Positions 55,871 through 64,000 of a stretch of DNA of 64,000 nt are shown piece after piece. The first letter of the stretch is position 1. Each line of letters starts with the position of its first letter. The DNA is from Tipula vernalis (taxonomy: Eukaryota; Arthropoda; Insecta; Diptera; Tipulidae), in assembly GCA_958295665.1 (NCBI GenBank), contig OY282560.1, positions 269,243,315 to 269,307,314 of the forward strand, given 5' to 3'. The position numbers were made by a program, and so were the translations under genes. The notes beneath the pieces were generated by a model that had not been told where the DNA came from, ran no database searches, and worked only from the letters and a program-made list of their open reading frames with translations.

Positions 55871-57410
55871 CTACTGCATTTTGTATTGCGGCTAATAAAT
55901 GTAGGTATTTGAATGAATATTATTTAAAAACAATGTAAGATATTTTCCTCGATGCCCAAAAAAGTTTGAAAATCCAGAACATGTTCAGAGAAACCTAGAT
56001 TCTTATAATTTCTGCTGTCTAAACAAAGAATTTGAGAACATTGATATCATGGCATATTGGAAGAATGTAATTTCCCAAATCACACTGCATAAATCCAGAT
56101 TTCCATCACTTTCTAGTCTGGAAAGGTTAAATGGCTGCATTTATTATCTTCTTAAAGAATTATTTTTATATATAGGTCCTAGTCTAAGCTTAAGGAAGGA
56201 TTTAGCAGTATTGTAAATCCAGACTTCCATACATCGTTTCTGTGCGGTAAGGCTAAATTACCGCATAATTTGTCTTGCAGCCTAATTTTTATATTCAGGA
56301 GGTCCTAATCTAAATATTTGGCTAAACCAAATACATTTTTTTGTTAAAATTAGGTAATCTCTGTCATGTTTGAATTATCTTTTTATAAGTTTTACCAACA
56401 AATCTTGAGATCCTGGAAAAAAAAAGCTTTGTGAAGTTAAAGTAATTTAGTTCACAAATTTGAAATTTGTATTGTCTGCTAAATTGACTGACACATTACT
56501 ACAAGAAAATCGTTTTATGGGTTTTCGCCGGAGAATGCCAGAAACCATTATAAATTAGCTTTGAAAAAATACGTTATGAAAAAGCCAGCTATTTCCTAGA
56601 ATTTTATAATTATTGCAAGCAAAAGCTGATTAGTTAAAATATTGTGTAAAATTATTATTAGTATAGCAGTTATTAGAATAGGGGAGTATAAAATGAAATA
56701 GCGGAGTACAGGAGTATGCACTAGGGGAAAGTAGTATAAATACTCCGATCGTACTCACTTCAACGGCACTGATAAACACGATATCAAAATATTAAGACTT
56801 CGATACTCGTCCGATACTTCAAATGACCCGTGCTTACAATCGTCAGTTAAACTACATTATAAGCATTTGGTGGCCGACTAAAGGTTTAATTGGTCATGGT
56901 ATTTCAAAGTTTTTTTTTATTAAACTTTAATTAACGTTCATACATACGGCCCTAATTTAAACCGACGTTGAAGATCTTCATGGTCAAGCTCAATTATTTA
57001 TTTTAAGATTAATTTCAATTATTTATTTCATTAATTTTGTTTTTCATCACTTAATTAATAACATTTCATAGCTTTAATAAATTTATTTATTTATCTGCTT
57101 ATTACCAACTCTATTTATCTGTTTATTACCAACTCAAGTGCCTTATAATTGCCGTCGCCTCCGGGTTCACGCTTATTGAGCGGGTATTAATAAGTGACCT
57201 AGGTATAAGGCGGGTCACGCTAAATGATGACGAATGGGCCGGATTAAGGTGTAAATCGAATCGTGCTGATGATCTGCCAGGCTGGGGGCCGATTTAACAA
57301 AGCCCAGTCGTAAACGGAGCCCTCTGGATACCTGGCGACCTCCAGTTGTAATTTGCCTTACCTGCGTATACGGATCTCTGCGCAGGCGGACCTTTATTTC
57401 TCCGATACTT
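55871..57410. other. AT-rich stretch, then a GC-richer leader
   Basis: No gene to about 57130. From there base composition becomes more GC-rich, as in the LOA-type element that follows, so 57130-57410 is probably its 5' untranslated region. Confidence 0.5.
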
Positions 57411-58545
57411 GTGGGAATCAAAATGGAAAGATCTAACAATAAGAAAACCAAAAGCACCGGCTTTCCTCAAAAGCTGGTATCAGCGAAGGGAGGTACCTCG
57501 AACCAGACGGGTGGGGCCTCTAAGGTTGCAAAGGTGGTTGACTCTAGGGCAAACCAACGCAGCACAGCGGTACAGAAATCGCCGCTCAGCTTTTCGAACT
57601 CTCGAGAAGTGGGCTGCGACCCCCGAGGGGCAGCTCACGTAAGAACAAAGAACATCAGTAGCTTGGGCAAGGAGCACTGTGGGCTGCGGAAGCTCGGAAA
57701 GGGACCATGTGTCGAAAATACAGCGGTCCCAGGACGAGGTGGAGGTAGTCAACAGCAAGCGGCCCAAGATGCTGACTGACACGAAGCCGAGCTCTAACTC
57801 AGTGGTAAAGCTGTTCAGCGATGTCCTGAGGGAGCATGTGTTGATGCTAGCCATAGTTGACGAAAGCCAAGAAGATGGGGAAAAAATCCAGGACCACCCC
57901 TCTTCTGCAGAGATGCGGGATGGTATCAAGGGCGTGTGAAGATAACTGCATGCTCGGACTCTAGATCTGTGGATCTGTATCACCGCAAAGGCTATAGCCA
58001 AAGTAGGGGAGGTGTGGTCAGGTGCAAAGCTTGCGGCAGTTAGCCGAGAGGAAATTCCCAGCAGGCCGAGGGCACGTGTCTGGCTGCCATCCGAACCGGC
58101 TAGCCCTGACGAGGCTTTAAACATCATTCAGGCCAATAACCCGAATCTTCCGATTGTAAATTGAAAGATCGTCAAGCAGAAGGAGGCGAGGGGTGGGCTC
58201 GAAATTATCAATTATGGTAATAAATAAGGGGTCCCTCGCGCTCCTTCACAAAACAAAGGGTGTAATTGACTTCGGATTCGGGTCAATTACTCTCAACGTT
58301 TATAAAAAGGATAGGGCAGAAGCGTACCCCGGAGTAAATCCGGCGACCTCGGTCTGACAAGGATTCACTTGGAAGATGAGGAGAAGCACATAAGCGATGG
58401 AGCTGGTGTGCCGATAGAGGGGGATGTCGGCAGGCCGGCACTGACAAGTCCTCTACAGAGGGTATGAGGGTTAACGAGACGGGCGTATCCGGCGCATCCC
58501 AAAATACCGAGAATTAATATTCCTGCTGTAGTAGGAATATACCAT
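57411..58545 (+). pseudogene. LOA-type non-LTR retrotransposon, gag (ORF1) remnant
   Basis: Begins near 57411 with a basic, Ser-rich protein (MERSNNKKTKSTGFPQKLV). Broken frames then give KLFSDVLREHVLMLAIVDES, WSGAKLAAVSREEIPSRPRA, NIIQANNPNLPIVN and GVIDFGFGSITLNVYKKD. This order resembles the DUF4780-type gag of LOA-family elements. Several frameshifts and stops. It lies directly upstream of the matching ORF2. Confidence 0.7.
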
Positions 58546-58559
58546 AAAGGTAGGTAAAG

Positions 58560-61500
58560 GTTATTGTTAAGATAATTCAAATTAACCTTCATCATTCTAA
58601 GGCTGCTTCGGCAGCTCTACTCCTCAGGCTGGCCAGTTCGGGTGAGAGTGTGATACTAATCCAAGAACCTTGGATTAATAACAACAGGATCTGGGGCCTC
58701 AGAACCAAGGGGTACAAAATTATATCCTCTCTTCCCTTTGGGAAGATCAGATCTTGTATTCTTGTGAAAAATAATGTTAATCTTTTCCTTCTCTCTCAAT
58801 ACAGCAATGGTGACACTACTGCAGTTAGCCTGGAAATAGGCACTTGTAGATTCTGGCTAGTTTCAACCTACATGGATCGGGAGAAGGAGGTTCCTCCGGA
58901 TAACCTGGAGGAGCTGATCCGTGAACCGGAACAATCAATGGTGTGCTACTGGGAGTTGATGCTAATGCTCATCACACTATCTGGGGAAGCACGGACATTA
59001 ATGAAAGAGGTGAGTCACTTTTTGATTATTTCATGAGTACTAACCTTTCTGTGTGTAATATTGGGCGGGAACCCACATTTATTACTAGTAACAGGGAGGA
59101 GGTTCTAGACGTTACCCTTGCCTCAAATAATATTCTTCAAATGGTTAAAAATTGGAGGGTGGATAAGAAACACTTCTTTTCTGATCATCGATATTTAACC
59201 TATAGCCTCGATATTCGCAGGGTGACCCGGGAAGCCTTCAGGAAACCTAGAAGGACCAACTGGAGCAAATATTAGGAATTATTAGAGAATTTGTTGCCGT
59301 AGAGGGCTCTGGAGCCCCCGACGACCGTTGGGGAGCTGGAGGACATGGTGGCTAGCGTTACTAGCGCATGCAACCGATCCTTTCGTGCTGCCTGCCCACT
59401 GGTTAAGCCTAGAGGTAGGCAAAAACCAGTATCGTGGTCCAGAGAACTGGGAACCTATCGTAAGGTTTGTAGGACACTATTTAATAGAGCCAAAAATTCA
59501 AGGGATGCTCAGGATGGGACTCCTATAAGGAGAAACTCGGAATTTATAAGAAAGAATTTAGAAAGGCACAAAGGAGATCTTGGAGTATCTTCTGTGATAA
59601 AATGGAACAGGTATCCGGAACCTCCCGCCTTAGGAAGATTCTTTCCAAAACTACACCTAGTCCCAGTTTTTTGATAAAACCGGACGGATCTTGGACAGCT
59701 TCTAGTGGAGAATCTCTGGAGCTTCTCTTCCAGACACACTTCCCAGGGAGCTTTGAAGACCTGTTAGTGCGTAGCAATCAGCAGAAATCACTGTCAGTAA
59801 CCACAGAGGATATCGTAACCAGGAAACGAATCCTATGGGCACTGAGGGCTTTTAAACCATTAAAATCTGCTGGTCCGGATCAAATTATACCAGCGGAACT
59901 TCAAAACAACTCAGTAATTATTCTTCCTTACCTGGAAGCTATATTCAAAGGGTGTTTGAAGCTGGACTATATTCCTAGGTACTGGACGGAGGTCAATATG
60001 GTGTTTATACCGAAAGCGGGGAAAAGCTCACATGTCTATCCTAAGGACCTAAGACCAATAACTCTATCATCCTTTCTTTTAAAAACCTTGGAAAGGCTGC
60101 TGGATGTATACATTAGAGATAAAATAGGTGCCAGGAAGTGGGCACCGTCTCAGCATGCATACACAAAGGGTAGATCTGTGAACACTGCTCTGCACGCCTT
60201 GGTGTGTACGATTGAGAAATCGATTAATTCGAAGGAATTCTGTTTGGTGGCCTTCCCGGATATAGAGGGCGCCTTTAATAATGTGAAAGCGGAGGCAATC
60301 AAGAAAGGATTGCCATTTTTGGAGGCTACGTTCCCCTGAGAAGGTTAATCAATTATATGCTGGGAAGCAGGATTGTTAGCTCGAAGTTGGGGGACTCCAC
60401 CATCAAGAGGCGAGTAACTAGAGGAACCCCGCAGGGGGGGGTTCTGTCCCTTCTTCTCTGGAACATAGTGGTAAACGGGTTACTAATAGAATTGGAGAGA
60501 GATGGTATTGAAGTTATCACTTACTCAGAAACGTAGCTTTAGCTGTTACCGGGAAATTCCTGGGCACGATTGTAGCACGTTATGCAGAATGCGCTTACCA
60601 TCGTTACGAAATGGGCTGGCAAATGTGGACTTGGTATTAACCCGTCTAAGACAGAGCTGGTACTCTTCACTAAGAAATACAAAATCCCGGTAGTTGTCCC
60701 TCCTACATTAAATGGCACGAGACTTGCTTTTACTGATAGAGCTAGATATCTGGGCATTATCTTGGACAGTAAGCTTAGTTGGAAGCCCAACATGTTGGAG
60801 AGAATAAACAAAGCCACTATAGCTTTGTACTCCTGTAGAAACGCCATTTGTCAAAGATGGGGTCTGAAGCTGGAGCTGGTACACTGGCTCTACACCGCTG
60901 TAGTGAGACCTGTACTCATGTACGGGGTGGGTGTTTGGTGGCCAGCTCTGGACAAGATAACTTATAAAAGTAGGATTGAGAGGGTGCAAAAAACGGCATG
61001 TATGCTTCTTAGCGGGGCATTGAGGTCGACACCGACAAGTGCCTTACAGGTAATGTTGCACCTTCTTCCGGTCGACATTTTTGGCAAACAGATGGCGGCA
61101 AATACGGCTGTACGACTTGCAGCTGTCTCTCAGTGGAGGTATCTTAGTACAGGATACTCTACTATCGTTAGTTCGTTGAAGGATGAGCTGGCGAATCTTG
61201 ACTACATTAAACCTACTCTACGCTTCGAGAAGCGATTTCGGACCTCCTTCCCTTCAAGGGAATCCTGGAGGGATAGACCGTTATCGGAAATCGAAGCGTT
61301 ACAATTCTTCACAGATGGATCCAAGCTAGACGGCAAAGTGGGAGCTGGAGTATTTCTGTGACAAATTAAATGTAAACATTTCTATTCGTCTCCCTGATTA
61401 CTGCAGCGTGTACCAAGCTGAAGTCGTAGCGATTGAGGAGGTCATGACGTGATTGAAGCATAATGTGTTATTCTCAGATGATATCACAATCTATGTGGAG

Positions 61501-61620
61501 AGCCAAGCGGCGATCCGGTCGTTAGAATCGGTGTCTTTGGCGTCACGGGTGGCGTTGAGTTGTCACTCATCTCTAAATGAGATGGGTGGACTTGGGGCGC
61601 ACTAGGGCACTAATATTCCT
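58560..61620 (+). pseudogene. LOA-type ORF2: endonuclease, RT, partial RNase H
   Basis: Endonuclease: ILIQEPWINNNRIWGL, then after a shift LLGVDANAHHTIWGSTDINE and FFSDHRYLTYSLD. RT: LKSAGPDQIIPAEL, PKDLRPITLSSFLLKTLERL, HAYTKGRSVNTAL and the GTPQGGVLS motif. The catalytic YADD region is destroyed by a shift near 60515. It resumes as RYLGIILDSKLSWKPNM and PVLMYGVGVWW. RNase H begins FFTDGSKLDGKVGAGVF (about 61305-61360) and fades by 61620. The RT-plus-RNase H plan fits LOA/I elements. Inactive. Confidence 0.85.
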
Positions 61621-61699
61621 ACGCAGACGTTAATTAAGAACGGTCGTAGTAGCCTTATCTGTGTATGGCGGATCTCTGCACAAATGGCCATTTTATTTT

Positions 61700-63830
61700 C
61701 TTAGCTGCTCGTGGGGTTCTTATGAATGATCTACACAGAAATATAGAGGCCGGCACTCTTAAACAAACAAAGGCCACACAAACTGACACAAAGGCCACCT
61801 TGGTGGTCTAAACAGCTCCAAAGCTCTCGTCAAAAATGCAAAAGGCTTTTCAGGAAAGCCAAGGTAACGAGAACTGCTGTGGATTTGGACTGCTATAAAG
61901 AAGTCCTCAGAACATACAAATCTGAAATAAAAAGTGCCAAAATAAATGCTTGGAGGCTCTACTGTGGTAAACTACAGGAGTCCTAGGAGGCTGCAAGGCT
62001 ACGCAAAGTATTGCTGAACCTTTGGAGTTACTACAGATAACCCACTTTCCGGAGTGCTCCGAACTGGCGCCTGAAATGCCGAATGCTTTTACGTGTTCAG
62101 ACGTTGTAAGTCGAATAATTAGCAGGAGGAAGTTAGTGTGGGCAAATAACAGCTTTGAGCCATATAAGTCAGCTGGACCTGATGGTATAATTCCTGCGGA
62201 TGTTCAGCAAGCCATTGGCTTGGCTCTACCCTGACTGGAAGTTATCTTCAGACGCAGCCCGGAACTTTCACATATTCCTAGGAAATGGAGCGAGATAAGC
62301 GTAATATTTTTACCTAAGACAGAGATAGCTCTCATTGCAATCCCAAGGGCCTTAGACCTATAAGCTTGTGCTCTTTTCTATTAAAAATACTAGAAAAACA
62401 AATAGAAACTTACATTGGTAACCTTTCTCGAAATAGAAGGAGCCTTTAGCAACGTTAACTCGGTGGAAATAACTCGGGCTTTGTCGAGTCTAGGTGTGGA
62501 TGAATCGCTCGTTGGCTGGATAGATCAGATGTTGAGATACAGGATCGTGAAGGCTAAGCTGGGCCGATTCTCTGTATGGGTATACATGGCAATGTAGAGT
62601 CTTGTCCTCATGCTTTGGAACTTGGTCATAAATGACCAGTTACTGGACGTGGGGGGGGGGGCAAGGTTTTAGGGTGGTTGCTTATGCGGATGACGTTGCT
62701 ATTGGTATCTTTGGTAAGTATTCTTATGCCTTAAAAGAGTACATGCAAAGCGCGCTTGGTCTTCTTTCAAATTGGCCCAATAGTTGTGAACTAAATGTCA
62801 ATAGACGTAAAACTGAGGTGGTCCTCTTCTATAGGAAATACAAACTTTCTCAGATTGATTGATCCTCTTACTTTAAATGGTATTAGCTTGATATTTAATG
62901 ATAAAGCGAAATACCTAGGTAATATTTTGGACGGCAAACTTAGTTGGAACCCTAATATTTTAGAAATGGTAAAGTAAGCTACTATAGAGCTATACTCCTG
63001 TATGAAAATTAAGAGAACTTCCACCTTGTGTACTAGTGGTGCCCTCAGGAGTACACCCATTTAGGCATTGGAAGTACTTTTTCATCTCATACCGCTAGAT
63101 ATTCTGGGCGCTCAATTGGCCACGAGCATAGCCATAAGGCTTAAATTCATTTCTATGTGGACCTGTAGTAATTATAGGACACTCATCAATTTGGTGTGAC
63201 AGAGATATCGCTAGTACCACCGATTACCTAATTCCATTACCATCTTTTGAGCAAAGGTTTCGGATTGGGGTAAGGTTTACTGATATTCTTTCCAGAGAGG
63301 ACAGGTTAAGTGAAGAGATGTTGAACCCTGTAGTTTTGAACTTCTTCACGGTTGGTTCAAAGAAGGATGGTAGGGTTGGTTGTGTTGTTTTCTGTGAGAA
63401 ACTAAATGTGAACCTCTCATTCCATCTCCCCGACTATTGTAGTATTTTTCAGGCTGAATTAATTGCAATAATTTAGGCCGTAGATTGGTTGAGGTATAAT
63501 GTAGTATATGTAAGGGATATTCGAATTTTTACGGACAATCAGGTCGCTATTAGAACGCTATGAGCTTATTTCCTTACGTCGAAGGTAGCTCTCATCTCTT
63601 AACGAGATGGCAGATCATTTCAACATCCACTTAACGTGGGTGCCAGGGAACTTCAGTGTTGCGGGGAATGAAAAGGCAGATGAACTCGCTCGGCAGGGTA
63701 CAAATTGCCTCACTTTAACAAGTAAGGTAAATGTTGAAATTCTGCTCGCTACATGCAAACTCTTGCTTCAGGGAGAAGCTAGGAGGGCAGCGAACTATAG
63801 ATAGTCCAATAGTACCTCTTGTGTTATATC
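61700..63830 (+). pseudogene. Second LOA-type copy, 5'-truncated ORF2
   Basis: Same orientation, related but not identical to the copy before it. It reads YKSAGPDGIIPADVQQAIG, then after losses FLEIEGAFSNVNSVEITRAL, a run of G near 62651, and AYADDVAIGIFGKY, so the catalytic YADD is kept. Then KAKYLGNILDGKLSWNPNIL and an RNase H part with FFTVGSKKDGRVGCVVF, FTDNQVAIRTL and HLTWVPGNFSVAGNEKADEL. Stops and shifts throughout. It lacks the endonuclease; its 3' end is near or beyond the window edge. Confidence 0.83.
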
Positions 63831-64000
63831 TATGCAGATTTGGCCAAGACCCGATCAAGCGAGAACTAGACAGCTGTAACACTTCAGCGTCGCCATATTA
63901 GTATGCTCGTGGTAGTTAATACAGGACACTCTCTCATAGGTGAGCATACACAGGGAATAGAAGTCTCCTCTAATGATTACTGTAATAGCTGTGAAGATGT
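63831..64000. other. Probable 3' part of the second LOA-type copy
   Basis: No clear motif; follows the RNase H segment directly and runs to the window end. Confidence 0.4.

Noticed and set aside
57480..58127. 215-codon minus-strand frame
   Set aside because: Shadow of the LOA-type gag on the plus strand in a GC-richer region.

Overview
This 64 kb window looks like AT-rich nuclear DNA of an insect, most likely a fly (Diptera). The reasons are very short introns (53-66 nt), P-type, BEL/Pao, Jockey-like, LOA-like, Tc1, mariner and Tigger-type transposable elements, and a tRNA-derived SINE. No bacterial features, operons, rRNA, CRISPR or functional tRNA gene are visible. The species cannot be fixed from the sequence alone. 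Almost everything recognisable is mobile DNA. The one candidate host-type gene is a Myb/SANT-like (Zeste-type) gene at the left edge, which carries an in-frame stop.

Layout. 0.1-1.5 kb: five-exon Myb/SANT-like gene on the minus strand with an (AT)n microsatellite in one intron. 1.9-2.4 kb: degenerate tandem repeats. 2.7-3.9 kb: a repeat holding two multi-stem imperfect palindromes, split by a MITE. 3.9-10.1 kb: a P-type DNA transposon with an intact 867-residue THAP-domain transposase between ~1.1 kb terminal inverted repeats, itself holding a MITE. 11.8-16.1 kb: a BEL/Pao LTR element (minus strand) with matched 5-bp target duplications, a SINE in its RT and an inverted gag piece. 17.1-19.1 kb: non-LTR retrotransposon remnant. 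19.6-20.8 kb: jerky/pogo-type transposase remnant. 21.9-24.9 kb: a 3-kb DNA element with perfect 7-bp target duplications whose ends match the MITE at 5.1 kb. 25.3-26.0 kb: a 150-bp palindrome and a 470-bp repeat. 26.1-29.9 kb: second BEL/Pao element. 32.1-32.4 kb: foldback repeat. 32.5-33.1 kb: Jockey-like 3' fragment.

33.4-38.6 kb: a second, inverted copy of the 2.7-3.9 kb repeat, interrupted by a tnp2-type transposon with two minus-strand genes, then a further MITE and the second copy of the 470-bp repeat. 38.6-40.5 kb: few features, with a strongly self-complementary 120-bp segment. 40.5-44.9 kb: a ~147-bp tandem repeat split by a Tigger/pogo-type element carrying a 388-bp near-perfect palindrome. 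45.8-46.5 kb: BED-finger/hAT-like remnant. 46.7-52.2 kb: a Tc1 element broken by an internally deleted mariner-like element and by a nearly complete Jockey-like retrotransposon. 52.2-57.4 kb: AT-rich DNA without genes. 57.4-64 kb: two decayed LOA-type non-LTR copies in the same orientation, the second running to or near the window edge.

The strongest points for follow-up are: two LTR hairpins whose stems differ between the two BEL families while pairing is kept; the P-type element with kilobase TIRs and an intact transposase; three separate insertions with 7-bp target duplications; and the class of multi-stem palindromes with similar 14-nt loops. All calls come from reading the sequence; no database search was run.
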